From the NCBI GenBank assembly GCA_018389105.1, contig JACATO010002187.1, forward strand, positions 1,178,060-1,242,059: DNA of 64,000 nucleotides. Reading direction: 5' to 3'. The first letter of the stretch is position 1. The number at the start of each line of letters is the position of its first letter. The position numbers and the translations under genes are program-made. Source of the DNA: Nautilus pompilius (Eukaryota; Mollusca; Cephalopoda; Nautilida; Nautilidae). This document shows, piece after piece, positions 1 through 12,505 of this stretch. The notes beneath the pieces were generated by a model that was not told the origin of the DNA, searched no databases, and worked only from the letters and a program-made list of their open reading frames with translations.

Positions 1-1248
1 TTAAATTCATTTAGTTAAAACCAGAAATATTCCTCTGAGGCCAGGGTATGGCCAACCATGCGTAACCATGGTTTTAACAGTATTATTTATATCAGATTAA
101 TTAAAAATATACCACCTTAAAAATATGATTGGAAAAAAAAAATAGGCACAGTTCCAGCAGAGTTGTTTTAAATTAGAGGCTGTTTGAGGTAATAAATAAG
201 CAATGTTCTCTGAGAGAAGCCAGTTATCCTTGGGTTTAGTGATGTTCGACTACAAGGCAGAAAAGTACTTTAACTTATAGAAGGGCACAAGAGTAAAGAA
301 ATCTACTTATAGTGAAAAGGGCCTTTGAACTAGTTGGTGGTTTATTCCACTAACCCCTTATAAAACAAAATCAAAAGTAGGTTTCCTAATATCACATTAT
401 GTAATGTATTTATTACTGATCATATAATATCTTTTGAAACCCATTTCCATTCTAATTTATCTGATTGGATCCATTTCCAAAAACTACCGATTGGTTACTG
501 AGCTACATTTTCACTAGGATGGATAGAAATTCCTACCATTTCAGGTTTGCTTTGAATACACTTTGATTCAGCATGAACTCGATTAACTACAACAACAAAA
601 AAACATTAAGAGGAAATAATGCAAGCCAAGGCAAAATTATGGAATGTAGATGCAAGGACTTAATACTAGATAATAGATGTACAATTTTTGTCTGGCCTCT
701 TTGGTGATACAGGAAATATTACGCCCGTAGACGATGCTTTTTTGCAGTGAGTAAACAGATCATCAGTTTAGAATAACTAATGGTAATAGGTCCAGAGATA
801 AAACAAATTCATTAACTCTTGTTGCATCAGAAACAAATTTAGACCAACTTAATTTTAACAAAACCAACAAGAAAAATTATCTAATTTGGTAAGCATTTTG
901 TAAATTTGATGGTCCTTTGCTTGGCTATCATACCAAGCCTAGTTTCTCTAAGCCACATCTTTATAATACGAAAGGATATGTTATTAAATGAATGTATAAT
1001 AAAGATCAAAGTCTTGGTTACTATGGCAAAGAAAATTGCTTCAGCTACAATTTATTTAAATAATTCTTTGTGATGGCACACATTAAAAATTGAAATATGA
1101 ACATATTTATTTAAAAAGGGAAAACATTATTCGACAAACTATCAAAGATTATCTAATTTCTAAAAAAGAACACCAAAATATGTTATTAAACAGACTTAAT
1201 TTATTCTATAATTTAAAAAAAAAAACAAAACACATTGCGATGACTTAC
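1..1248. other. AT-rich non-coding stretch, nothing recognised
   Basis: No open frame of note, no repeat with recognisable ends and no tRNA-like promoter boxes were seen. Runs of A and T are frequent. It would lie downstream of the minus-strand exon candidate at 1249-1404 if that exon is real, but I found no further exon here. Confidence 0.5.
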
Positions 1249-1404
1249 CTGTATCATTAATTTTGAGGGAATTTCAGTGAATTTAAACTTTTGATATCTT
1301 TCATTCACATATGAGCGGCACTATGGCTCTCCTATCAGAAAGACCACTAATGTCATAGTAGTGCCCAATGCTGTATGCAGGAGTACCGAAGCAAATAATA
1401 CCAG
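1249..1404 (-). pseudogene. Candidate coding exon with membrane segment and in-frame stop
   Basis: On the minus strand a pyrimidine-rich tract ending TTTCAG precedes position 1404, and a consensus donor ACAG/GTAAGT follows position 1249. The 156 nt between are exactly 52 codons, phase 0 to phase 0. One frame is open except for a single TAG at about codon 28. It begins with a hydrophobic stretch (starting LVLFASVLLH, ending FLIGEP), then after the TAG continues with a basic tail (start CRSYVNERYQ). This is what an exon carrying a transmembrane helix and a cytoplasmic stretch would look like. TAG is one base from TGG. I do not recognise the protein. It may be a pseudogene, carry a sequence error, or be chance. 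Confidence 0.3.
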
Positions 1405-2659
1405 CTGAAATGCAATGAATTGGAAGGTTCTGAGGGTGGACTAGTTCTTGGTTCCAACCCTGTTTCATACCTAGCTACACTAATCTGCTTGATGAAACTA
1501 TTTTTTTTCTACACTCAAAAAACAACAACAACAAGATAGCAGCCTTTGAAGTAAGGAAGACAATGGCTTGTTGTCACATTCCCCAGCAATTACTAATTAA
1601 ATGATGGATGGGACTATAATTGACGTCGATTATAGCCTCATCTATGCTTTTTAACTGGTAATTACTGGCGCTGTAACAACTTACTTTGGCTGTCTCTCTT
1701 AATCTTTAATTTAATTAATTATCTCTTACATGATTTGTGATCAGTAATTATATCATTAAAACTAAATCATACCTAATAATAATAATAATGCTAAAAGTAT
1801 ACATTTTAGTTTTTTATATATATCTAGGTTCTCTTCCTTCAACTTATTTGCCAAATAATGTTAAGCAACAGCTTGGTGTTCGTTCGCCAGTACATACAAC
1901 ACCACAAATGTAGTATTAAATTTCTTCAAAAATAAAAGCTTCCAGTCTTTCTGCACATTATATTTAAAGTTTATTTTTTTAATAAGAAAAAAAGATTGTG
2001 GTGAAAAGTTAAATTTACATTTTAATGATAATTATTGCATGGAAAAAAAAGGTGGGGCAGTATTCTAATAAAATCCATATTAAAAAATTCTAAAAATGGT
2101 TTATATCTATGTGAAAACTACATTATTAAAATTATTTACATAAACAATCCCGAGAGGAAATTAAGCATCTACCAAAAAATCACAGTCAGATCCCCTTGTC
2201 TTGTGATCTTAAGAAGCCAGAGAAACATTCAGAAGAATACAAAGAAGAGCAGCTATTTTAAGTTCATAAATGAGGTCAGTTGCAGATTATGTCTGATACC
2301 TGCAGATTGAGCAGCAGCAGCAGCTGCAAGTTGATGGAAGTCTGACACTTACAGACCGGGCAGCAGTGAGTTGATGGAAGTAAGATTATCAATCTACATT
2401 ACCCTGGACCCGCACAATCTGTCAACTGACAGAAAAGTGTACATATCCAAAATAAGTGAAACATTTTAGAAGCCCATGCAGAACATAGACGCAAACTTAA
2501 AGTAGCACTAATTTGTATCCAGAAACAGTCATGAAAATGTAGTCATTGATCGACCATTATTTTCATCATTGCAATCTTTTATTACTAAATTTTGGCAAGT
2601 TTAATTATTTGCTGTCTTCAAGCTTGTTTTTTAGTAATCTTTGATTATACTATTTACTC
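1405..2659. other. AT-rich non-coding stretch
   Basis: No supported gene. The 91-codon open frame at 2035-2310 (+) is low in complexity, lacks splice context and resembles no family I know. The 2310-2380 area has a short near-duplicated piece around AGTTGATGGAAG. Confidence 0.4.
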
Positions 2660-2740
2660 ACATCACCAGTGGGATTCAAACCAGGAAGCACTTGGTCATG
2701 AATCTGGTGGGCTACCAATTGAGCTGTTTCAAACATGGAC
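2660..2740 (-). mobile_element. tRNA-derived SINE head
   Basis: Read on the minus strand, the segment has a pol III A box (AGCTCAATTGGTAG) and, about 35 nt later, a B box (GGTTTGAATCCC), the internal promoter layout of tRNA genes. The ends do not pair as an acceptor stem, so this is a tRNA-derived SINE and not a working tRNA. The body and tail of the element, expected towards lower coordinates, are not clear to me. Confidence 0.55.
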
Positions 2741-3480
2741 AGCTGGTGGTTGAATTCTAGCATCATTTAAATTCACTGATCAGTTTCTCCTGCACCTAGG
2801 TGTCGTGGTAACCATAGAGGACCGAGTTCTATGCTTGGTCTGCTGATGGACTGGTTAGTATGCTTCTTAACAAGAAATATAATTACAGAAACCTTATTTA
2901 TTGTTTCTTTAGCAATACAGAGTTGTTGTCTTTCAAGAATGTAAATGATGGCGTTTCTCTGACTGCAGAACTCATACAGAAATTGTTTACAACAGTGCTG
3001 GGTGGCATTGATCTATCCATGCTCTCTTGTGCTCAAGTGGCAGGCATGTGTAAGATGACTATTTAATAATTTGATTACTTACTGTTCAATATACACGGAA
3101 AATACAAAGCACTGATTGTGTTCACTTCACAAAAGTTCAGTATATCGATGAAATGCATATAAAATATGAAATGAGCATAGTTTGTGAAACTTTCATTTAT
3201 TTTTCTATTAAATTAAAAATGTCTTTAAAAAGAAAAATGAAAGAAATCCCTTTAACTACTGACCCCTAAACTTTATGAGAGTATTTCTGGAAACACACAC
3301 AATTCACTTTGTCAGGCCTGATAATATTTTTGTTCCTGTCACCGTAAATCGCAAAAGTTCTACAATTTTTTTAAAAATAGAACTTCAAGCAACAAATTCT
3401 CCTCCTGCCAAAAAAAAGAAAGAAAGGAAATGTCACCTTTGACGTTAAAAAATACATTTATCTTCTGATACCAGATTAAG
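2741..3480. other. Non-coding stretch with one short open frame
   Basis: A + strand open frame of about 50 codons lies near 2911-3066, preceded by TTTCTTTAG at 2905-2913, which could act as an acceptor. No good GT donor follows; the nearest option is a GC-type donor. I do not recognise the encoded sequence. The rest is AT-rich with nothing notable. Confidence 0.3.
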
Positions 3481-3486
3481 TTCTAG

Positions 3487-3803
3487 AAAAAGAGATGGAG
3501 AGAGTGTGAGAGAGAGAGATTGAGAGTGAAAGAGAGTGAGAGAGAGAGATGAAGAGAGTGAGAGAGAGAGAGATTGAGAGTGAAAGAGAGTGAGAAAGAG
3601 AGATGAAGAGAGTGAGAGAGAGAGAGAGATGAAGAGAGAGAGAGAGAGTGAAAGAGAGTGAGAGAGAGAGATTGAGAGTGAAAGAGAGGGAGAGAGAGAG
3701 ATGAAGAGAGTGAGAGAGAGAGAGAGAGAGAGAGATTGAGTGAAAGAGAGGGAGAGAGAGAGATTGAGAGTGAAAGAGAGGGAGAGAGAGAGAGAGAGGT
3801 GGA
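3487..3803 (+). repeat. GA-rich purine microsatellite
   Basis: About 315 bp of almost pure purine on the + strand, built from (GA)n with interspersed GAGAGTGAAAGAGAGTGAG and GATTGAGAGTGAAAGAG blocks recurring roughly every 30-60 bp. The complementary strand gives a Ser/Leu-only open frame, an artefact of (CT)n repeats and not a gene. Confidence 0.9.
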
Positions 3804-5509
3804 GAATTTAGATAAGTGTGAAAAGCAATAAAGCTTCAGGGGCCTATTTGAGCCTTCCTCTGACAAAATGAAGGAATAGAAAAAAAAACTTCTTTTTTTT
3901 TAAAAAAAAAAAAAAAAACTTCTTTTTTTTTATGTTAGGGACAAGAAAAGTGTGGGGCAGCTATCAGGATGATTTAGCATAATTACTTAAAAAAACCCAA
4001 ACTAGTTTTTTGTGCTGCAGGCACCAGCCGCTGCATTTGATATCCGTTTGGAAAGAAAAAAAAAAAAAGGAATTTAAAAATTAACACAACTATTCTAAAT
4101 CTCTTGTTTACACCTATCTTATATTCAGTTCCATGTTGAGAATGAGCTGTGTATCCTGGAATCTTCTTTCTTACTTCTAAGCAAAAAAAAAAATATTTCA
4201 CTTTTACCATTCTAGACATTTTGCTACAACACAGAACTCTACTCTAGTTTACTTAGCACTCGATTTATGTTGTAAGTCTCCTAGGGAAGAGAAATATTCA
4301 GTATAATTTTAAGTAGATTTATACTATCACCAATAACTACTGTACACTTTCCAGCAATTGTAATTGTTTCGATTTATTTTATTACCATTTAAAAAAAAAA
4401 AAAAACTTTTCTAATATCAAGTTTAGCCAACTTGTAATTATGGCCCCCCCGCCGCCGCTCTTCAGAAATCCAGTAACTGATATATGTACTCAAAACTATT
4501 CATTACTTTGAAGATCTTTGTCAGGCCTCATCTATAAATATCTAAAGCCCAAACTAGGTAACTCTGGTATTTTCAGTTATTTAGCATCTTCTAATTGTTG
4601 GAAACATTCTAGTGAAGAATCTATGCTGAACTCTTTCCATTCCTCACAAGTGACACTGAAATAGACCCAGTTACTTATCCTTCAGGACAAGAGAAATTAA
4701 AGATCAGGCCATTTTTTTGGTTCTTCTCACTAGAGACCTAAGTTGGGACAGTTATATACTCCCCCTGCTGCTACAAGTCTTTGCCAGTATCTCATTATAG
4801 AAGATTCTAGATGATTTTAAATTAAAACTTGATTTTCTTTCAGTTTCATTTCCATTTTTTTCTAAATTTAATTTCCAAGTATTTTAATTTCTTTTTCTTT
4901 TTTTTTTTTAAATTTGTTTTACAGCTCTACAAAGCAGATTTCTGTCAGCCTGGAAAATTTTGTCTAGGCTCAGTCTAGAGCATTATTATGCAACAGCAAG
5001 GTCTGAGGGGATGGGGTGTCTGGCATAATGATATCTGACCTTGAAAATTCAGCAGCTAATGAACACCACATGTGCCTGCCCTTTAAATCTGAGTCATCCA
5101 TTTTTCTACACCCTTGTATTATGTCAGTAATTCTTAATTACAAAACTAATTAAACCAGAACTTTAAAAAATGTGCTTCCACAGAACAAAATGAAAACTTT
5201 GTTTTGTTTATTATTTTTTTTTTTAAATCCATATTCTTCAAGTTCTCCGTTTACCAGTTCATTAACGAAAATATAAGAGGAACCTTGATTAACAGCAGAA
5301 CATCTGTTAGCCTATGGAGAAAAGAATTAATTCAGTATGCATACTTTGTTCACACGGTGAGAGGTGCACTAACTCAACAGGATAGGCAAGAGTTATGTCA
5401 ATCTTAGCCCACCCAGCTGGCTTCATTGATTTCAACTTCCTGTTCAGTAGGTGATGCGGCTATATAGTATAGAATCCTCCTCACTGGAAGCTTAGTGCAA
5501 ATTAATTCA

Positions 5510-5544
<35 letters not shown>

Positions 5545-6089
5545 GGATGATATGTCTATAATCTGCATTTAAACTAAATGTATCTAAATATATTTCAATT
5601 TTATAAAATACAATATGACTGCAACTTTAGGATTTTCACTTATTTTAATTCTAATAATGGGCCCACTTTTTCTAGACTAAGGAAAAAACAAGGGTTAGAG
5701 AAGAACAAATAATCTTTTTTTCCTGTTTTCGGTGTATAAATTTTGATCATTTGAATTTGCAGCTAGTATAATTATCAAAATCGGTAGAGTAATTCAGTTT
5801 AAATAGGTTTAAGCCAGAGTCATTTCAAAGGCACATAATTGAAAACCGCAACAAAGCATAACGCCAGGCAACTGAAATCATAGGCACACACACACACACA
5901 AATAGATTTACATTTCTCTCGCTTGCTGTAATGTTTTGGTGCTTTTCAAAATCATTGGTATCATTATGCACATCCTAATTAATGTATGTGTTTGTGTGCT
6001 GACTTCAGAAGAACTCCAGTCCACAAGAGCCAACAGGCTGGGGTAAAAAAATCTATGGTTTTGGTGGGTCTTTTCAATGGCTCAGTTAC
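3804..6089. other. Non-coding stretch with short simple repeats
   Basis: Contains A/T homopolymer runs at 3880-3930, a (TA)n run at about 5510-5538 and a (CA)n run at about 5885-5900. No gene or recognisable mobile element was seen. The + strand frame at 5204-5407 has no splice context and matches nothing I recognise. Confidence 0.5.
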
Positions 6090-6209
6090 CTCAACCCCAA
6101 TAATGTCAGGTAAATCAATGTTAGATGTGTAGCATATGGCATACAATACAGTTCTAGTGTTTCTTTGTTTTCTCCTCCCCACACCCCACCAAATTTCTAT
6201 CTTTATCTG
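6090..6209 (-). other. Weak candidate exon
   Basis: On the minus strand an AG following a pyrimidine-containing stretch (TTTTTCTGTGTTCGTGGACAG) precedes 6209, and GAG/GTAACT follows 6090. The 120 nt are 40 open codons, phase 0 to phase 0. The translation is mixed in composition (it includes TVLYAICYTSN and IDLPDIIGVE), not low-complexity. Its phase matches the entry phase of the candidate exon at 1249-1404, so the two could belong to one minus-strand gene. The donor is suboptimal and I recognise no family. Confidence 0.15.
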
Positions 6210-6338
6210 CTGTCCACGAACACAGAAAAAGTATTTAAAGTTTTCAAAATCTCTTTAAGAAAAAAAATAATTCATAAATAATAATATAGGATAGCAGATA
6301 AAGGTCTAACAGATGTGAGGTGACGAGGAGACCACCTT

Positions 6339-6339
6339 A

Positions 6340-6390
<51 letters not shown>
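6339..6390 (+). repeat. (ATT)n microsatellite
   Basis: About 50 bp of uninterrupted ATT trinucleotide repeat. Similar (ATT)n tracts occur near 23.97 kb and 62.05 kb. Confidence 0.95.
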
Positions 6391-6603
6391 AGTTCCTAAC
6401 CCTTTGTTTTCAATTCTACATTCTAATAATAATTTTAAAAAATAAAAGATAACCATTTAATGCATCAACAAATACTCCCAAACAAATTCCTTTTGTTTTT
6501 CAAAACCATTAACTCACAAATTCCAAAGTTCACTTCCTACTGATTCAAGCAGTTTCTAGGTGTGGTGTTGCACGTCATATTAGCAAAATTACTGTGTAAC
6601 TAA

Positions 6604-6624
6604 AGAGAGAGAGAGAGAGAGAGA
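6604..6624 (+). repeat. Short (GA)n microsatellite
   Basis: About ten GA dinucleotide units within otherwise AT-rich DNA. Confidence 0.85.
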
Positions 6625-7247
6625 CAACAACCAGACAAAGTGGAAATGTGTTGTGATGCTGCTGTTGTACTATTTGTGTTAGTTAGTCAGTTAGTTCACT
6701 TTTCCTTCAGAAGAGCAGCTGAATGGGTTGGTTATCATTTGTAATTATAAATCAGTATTCCTTTCTCACGGACATAACTTAACCTTTTTATGTTACTGAC
6801 ACAAAAATATGTGACGAAAAATATTAAAGTAGCTCACTGTTAAAGTTTGATGGGAGTGTTGTTAAATTTCAGTGACACCTTGATTTTTCTTTTAGCTTTT
6901 TATAGGTTTTTTAAAGAAGTAATCATCAGTATATTCTTATGCAATTATCCAGTCATGTAAATACATGTTCACTTATAAAATATAGGGTCCCCATCCAACT
7001 CGCATAAACTTGGAATTTCTCTTCTATTTCACATCTCATTTATTAACTATCTACAAATAATCCAAGATGGAAAAATTTACTAGATATTTCATCTTGCATC
7101 AAGGCATAGATGTACTGTGATAGAAAATGAAATTTTTGTTTTCCTTTGTGTAGGTTGCTAGGATACCCTACTTTCATTAAAAATCATGCATATTATTTAC
7201 ATACCTACAGTTCCTACCCAGAAATTAAAACTTAATTACAAGAGTAC

Positions 7248-7536
7248 ATACCAGGCAAAATGGCTATTCCTGACTTTAGCAGGTTTTGGTCAACGCTGAT
7301 GATTCCCTTAGATACATCCAACTTGTGGCTGTTGTACAAACCCACAGTTTTAGTCCCATGCTCTCCTTCCTTGACACTTGAGTTCTGGGATTCTCCTGTA
7401 GACTCTGGCTTCAGGGTGTCACCACCATCAGACTTCTCTCTTCCCATGTGAACCACTCCACTAAACATATCTTCATGAGATAAGTGTGAGCATCAAAATT
7501 GCCCAGTAGCAGCAGCACTAACAGCAGTAGTTCCAT
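7248..7536 (-). pseudogene. Candidate signal-peptide exon with a frame break
   Basis: On the minus strand an ATG at 7536 opens a frame starting MELLLLVLLLLGNFDAHTYL, a textbook signal peptide. It runs out of frame after about 20 more codons. An overlapping frame, open from about 7492 (next upstream stop TGA at 7493-7495), continues with a hydrophilic Ser/Gly/Glu/Lys-rich stretch containing an N-glycosylation site (QNSS), ending at a good donor (CCTG/GTATGT) at 7247. A single small indel near 7470-7490 would join the two. It may be a first exon of a secreted or membrane protein that is broken or mis-sequenced, or two unrelated frames. No family was recognised. Confidence 0.25.
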
Positions 7537-7539
7537 GAA

Positions 7540-10189
7540 TTCATGTATATTGGTTTTTCTGACTCCCTCATCACAGACAGTCACATCAGCACTCAGTGAG
7601 AGACACTTCACCACATAGTTTCTGTGTCAGCAACAAAGTTCAGTCAATACCAGAGATATGGCTTCCACTTATCTCCCTCCTCCCTCCCTCTCTCCCTTTC
7701 TCTTTCTCTACATCATTTGGAATTGTGGGATAAAAACTCTCAACTACAGCCTGTCAGCTAACGGATTCCATCACAGGGGAATACTAGCTCAGTAACAAAA
7801 GGTCCAAAAATAGCAGGGAGCCTCTCAAAATTAACATAAGGTTTAAAAACATTAAAATCACCTGTTGTCATGCATCCTTCCAGCCTACAGAATGAGAATA
7901 TTAACTCAACCATTTTGACTAAACAAAAAGAAAAAAATCAATGAAGGCAACTCAAGTAATTCATAATAATTTTTCCTATTTATGCCTTGATGATTAGTCA
8001 CTTTTTTGAGAATTCCAGAGTAAAGAACTTGAGGACAAGGGGTCAGCATTCCTTTTAAAATGTAATTAACCTCAATACATGTATCTGATTGAGCATCACC
8101 CACACATTGACTTTTGGTTACCCTGGAAACAATTTATAAACTAAGTTGCACTCTTTCTCCAAAACAAGTGATCCACCTTCATTACTGCTCCTACAAAATA
8201 AACTATTAGGCTATTTGAAAAATTGTCACTTGTTTTTCTAAACATAAACAATTTTAGTTGCATTATCAAATTAAATTAAAAATTATTGTAAATGCATAGC
8301 CAGTAATATAAGTAAGCAATGAATTAACTAAAAAATTAATTAATTTACAACAAAAATGACAGGGGCAAACCATTATAACTATAGTTACTTACAATGCAGT
8401 TTTAATGCATTCAGTTGCTAATAATTAATCAGTTTAAACAGGTTATTTACAACAAAAAAATCCAAGAATAAATACTTAGATACAGCCATTCACAAAAAAA
8501 CAAAACAAGAGGAAGTCTTTGAAATTACACAAAACCTATTCAGAAAAGAGACCAGATAAAGCCCTTATCTCTTCAAACTGTATATCCCATATCCAATATC
8601 CAATGTGTGTGTTTTTTTTTTAATCTGCTGATTGTGTTACATCAAGCAGAAAATAACTCAGAAGGTGCTTTTTTTTTTGATTGATAATGGGAGAGTTAAG
8701 TTTTCCCTGAGTATTTGCTGCTATATTTAATTACATATTTGAAAGTTTAAATTCTTCTTTTCTCAGCTTGTTTGGCTTTGACAAAAGCTGAGCTTACCTG
8801 CTAAACTATCATCGTAACGTGACAAAGTTTTATAGGAATAATACAGAAAAATGCAAAAGAATCTCTGAAGAAAAGATATGGTTGATGGAATTTTAGAAAT
8901 TTGCCATTAGCTTTGTTACACTTCTTCGGCCAACCTTGCCACGAGTAAGGCAAAATCATGGGACTCTGAGATCATTAACAGTTTTGTGAGGGGGACAGCT
9001 ACTGCAATAAAGAGCTAGGTGTTACCAGGATAAATTTCCACAAGCACCAGTAATTTCTAATTAAGAGTATAAATAAGGTAATGATTTACACTGGGATCTT
9101 CTGATTACAAAGAATTAACCACTATCAGAGGGAACTGTTTGTTTGTTAGAGGTCAAGATAAGGAACCATCAGCAACCCTACTTGTATTCTAAAGTAAAAG
9201 TATATTCAGGAGAGAATGGAGCCCAATAAATAATTCCAGCTGGTCGGCGCTTTGTTTGGTCCACACAGACTAAGAACTTGGTAGATCGGTGGTATCATGC
9301 ATGCTGCGAGCTGTCCTGTATGCAAATCTCTCTTCACAGGGCACACACAGGATAGAGACCGGTTAAAGTTGTTCTTTGTTATTGTTGTAAATAGAACATT
9401 CTGGTGCTGACAGCACCAACAGAAACGTTGGTTATGACAGGGTGTTCTCTTCTTTTCTAATCATGTGGAATTCAAGTTAAAGTTTTATATGGTGTTTGAA
9501 GGGGACTGGGTAGAAGTTTGTTTCACTGTTCGGTAATGGATGCCAAGTTTGCCTGCTTTGATGCAATGAAGACCTGCATAAGAATGCAAATGCCAATTTC
9601 TAGATGGCCTGGCACAAATGCCTCATGGTTTTGATAATGGCCATTCTAATGCAGGATGCTCAGAATGAACAACGGGTGCAAGGTCTCCGCTTATAGTTTA
9701 GACTTATTTCACATTTTTTAGGCTTTTCCATTTATACATTCAGCAACAAGCAAACAAATTATACAAAAATAAATCAAAGCGAAAACCGCCGAGAGCCTGG
9801 CACATTCTTTCTTTTTTTAAAAATCTATCACAAACAGCTGAGAAAAAAATGGTCATAATGAAACTGAAGAATAAATGTATTTTGTGATGGAGAACACTAT
9901 CCCTGCTGCTCTGCTGATTATTGGAACATATAAGTGACTTGGAGACTGTTTATTTTCCTAATATTTCTACTATACATTGGTTTGGAGATCGTTCCAGAAG
10001 CTAAAGTTTTAATAATTCACAGCTTCACACTGCCAGCATGTCCACGTACAAAGTAAGACCAATGCTAGTCAAAATTAATAGTAATAAACTAGTGGAAGCA
10101 AAATAATAAATCGATTCAGTTAACAGCTGATGATATTCCAAACCCACTTTGTAAAATTTTCCAACCATCTTCGAATATAAGATGCACAT
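7540..10189. other. Non-coding stretch
   Basis: AT-rich, with a CT-rich run at about 7670-7710. The segment at about 9230-9430 is less AT-rich than its surroundings and may be an old repeat, but I could not assign it. No gene was seen. Confidence 0.45.
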
Positions 10190-11280
10190 CATCTGAATGG
10201 GGAAGAGCAAATGTTATTCCAATATTTAAGAAAGGAAATGAGTGATTCTGGGAATTATGGACCAACTAGCTGGGGTACCTGGTGCTGCATGTGAAAAAAT
10301 AGCTTTAGGCCAACGTGCGATGGCTTAACACCTTGTGCAGATTCTAAACTCTAAAGTACTTACATCCAAAACTTAGGGCCTCTGGGTGCTACATTTCGGC
10401 TATGAAGGAATAACAACCACCCACACAAACACTTGAAAATATATATCAAATTAGTCTAACATCAACAAGTAGGAAAGCTGCTTGAAATTTTGGTGAAAAA
10501 GATACTGCAATTTAGTTTTTTAAATAACATTCCCAGACAGTCAACATCTTTTTTTTTTCAAAATGGTGCATTCCTGTCTCACAAATCATCTTGAGTTTCT
10601 TGAAAATGTTACAGTAGTATTGATAAGGGTAATAAAATATGTTTAATAGCAGAATGTAAAAGACTTGATATTAATGGTAAATTGTTATTATGGCTATAGA
10701 GGTAGATAGGCAACAATGCAAAATAATCAAAGGAGTTTTCTATGAGTTCAGGACTGTTGCCATTGGGATATTTCAAGGCTCTTTACTTGGTTCTTTCTCT
10801 TTTTAAAGTATACATAAATAATATTGGTGTTGGCCTTTTAAATTGTGTTTTTAAGAGTTTTGCTTGAATAACCAACAGTATTCAGAATGCCTCAAACAAT
10901 TAAAACTAATAAGTTTGTGAATTGCTATTTTCTGAGTGGCTTAATATAAACTAAAGAGAGATCAGATAGATAATGTCAATATTTCCAAGTTTTTTACTTT
11001 AATTGACAGTGCTTATGCTAAACAGAGTCACCAACTAAAACATCAGAGTTGATTAACTATTAGGAAGTGTTCTTTTATTAGTCAGTGCATTATAGGTTTA
11101 TAAAATGAATTGACTAGTAAAATTGTTGTAACTGAGTATCTAAACAACTTTAAAAATATTCTGGATGCCTGTTTGATGGACAAAGAAGCTCAGTATAAGT
11201 TAGGGAAGATTGTGGCTAGTTGCTGCAAGGGTAAATTATGAGGTCACAAGAATTACAGGTGATACTGCAACAACTTACTT
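10190..11280 (+). mobile_element. Decayed CR1-like non-LTR retrotransposon (RT remnant)
   Basis: Conceptual translation in several broken frames recovers reverse-transcriptase landmarks in the right order: a VIPIFKKGNE block near 10215, an ISLTSTSRK block near 10450, a blurred 'LTNHLEFLE' block near 10580, and near 10780 a 'LFTWFFLF' block where intact elements have LGPLLF. Blocks around 11130-11170 resemble the C-terminal end. The frames carry many stops and shifts, so it is an ancient inactive copy. Roughly 10290-10430 does not fit the RT order and may be an insertion. Boundaries are approximate. Confidence 0.55.
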
Positions 11281-12505
11281 CTGAAGCTAGTTCCTGGTAT
11301 CCCTTATAAACCTCCTGTCCTTCTGACTAAGCTTATGACCTTATAAAGTTTGATGGGCTTCATTCAAAATAAATTCTAATATAACAGTCAGTATAAAGTA
11401 CTTAGCTAAATATGCCATCAAAGTTTTAAAAAAAATGAATAGAAAGTGCTATTCACTAGTAATATAATAAAACATGAGAATCACAAATACACTTAAACAG
11501 AACAATTACAGTTAATTAATAAAAATTCCAAACAAGTATTATACAGAGTTGATTGGTAGTTAAGGGATCATTTTGTGACAAGTTTCAAAGAGATTTTAAA
11601 TTGTCTAAAGAACCAAGAAGGAAAAAAAAGCAAAGTAATTCAGTGAGATCACTACCATTAGTAGTCAGAAGTGTATCAAAAGATGGGTGGAATCTTTGGT
11701 GGGTGGGTTGCATGAATAGAGATTTTACATGGGTACCAGAAGTGCTAGCTAGTGGTATACATAAGTAGCACTTGCTGATTATTATATTAGTAGGTGTGTG
11801 AAGAGTGCTTAGTTTAGACAAGTATTAGAACAAATAATGAATTTTTTAGAGAAAATGTTCATTCCAAAAGGCTTGTCTTTATCAGTTACATTAGATAATA
11901 ATATTAGTACTAATAACAGTAAAATGTTTGGGCCAGAAAAAATGGTTTAATCTAAAACTGCACCACTGTAATTTAACAAATGAAAGAAACAGAAACAAAT
12001 AAAGCCAAAGTTAGTTAAAGGAACAATACAGAGTCCTAATAAGCAGGCTTTAATTGTTAATTTCAAGGGAATTATTGTAAATTAAAATTTTCATTACTTT
12101 TCAAACATTATGGGCAATGTCATTTATCTCCCGTTAAGAACTCAAACAATTTTTGTGTTCAATAGTTGAGCAAGATAGCATGCTGCACATAGTTTGTATG
12201 ATCGTAACATCACTACTTTTCTACTTTCATCCTAAAAGAGCTAAAAAAAAAAAACACAAGATAATTTGGTTCCAAACATTAACATGTAAAAATATCTGAG
12301 CATTTTTCTTGTGCCTTTCAGGTGAATAGTTTCAACACCAAAATCAAAATCATAAAATGAAGTTGCTTGTCTCTAGTATTCCTGTTAGATGGTGCATCTC
12401 TAAAAATTGAGATAAGAGGAATCAAAAAGTTATTAGAGTATCATATAAAACTGCTTCTTTCCTGTAAATGGAGCAGTTTTAAATGATTCTGTAAATGTAC
12501 TATAG
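11281..12505. other. AT-rich non-coding stretch
   Basis: No gene or classifiable repeat seen. The 71-codon + frame at 11553-11768 lacks splice context and similarity to anything I know. Confidence 0.45.

Noticed and set aside
2660..2740. Functional tRNA gene on the minus strand
   Set aside because: A and B boxes are present but the flanks do not form an acceptor stem and no proper anticodon arm was found, so it is a SINE head.
3483..3866. 127-codon Ser/Leu-rich frame on the minus strand
   Set aside because: It is the translation of a (CT)n microsatellite and has no independent coding evidence.
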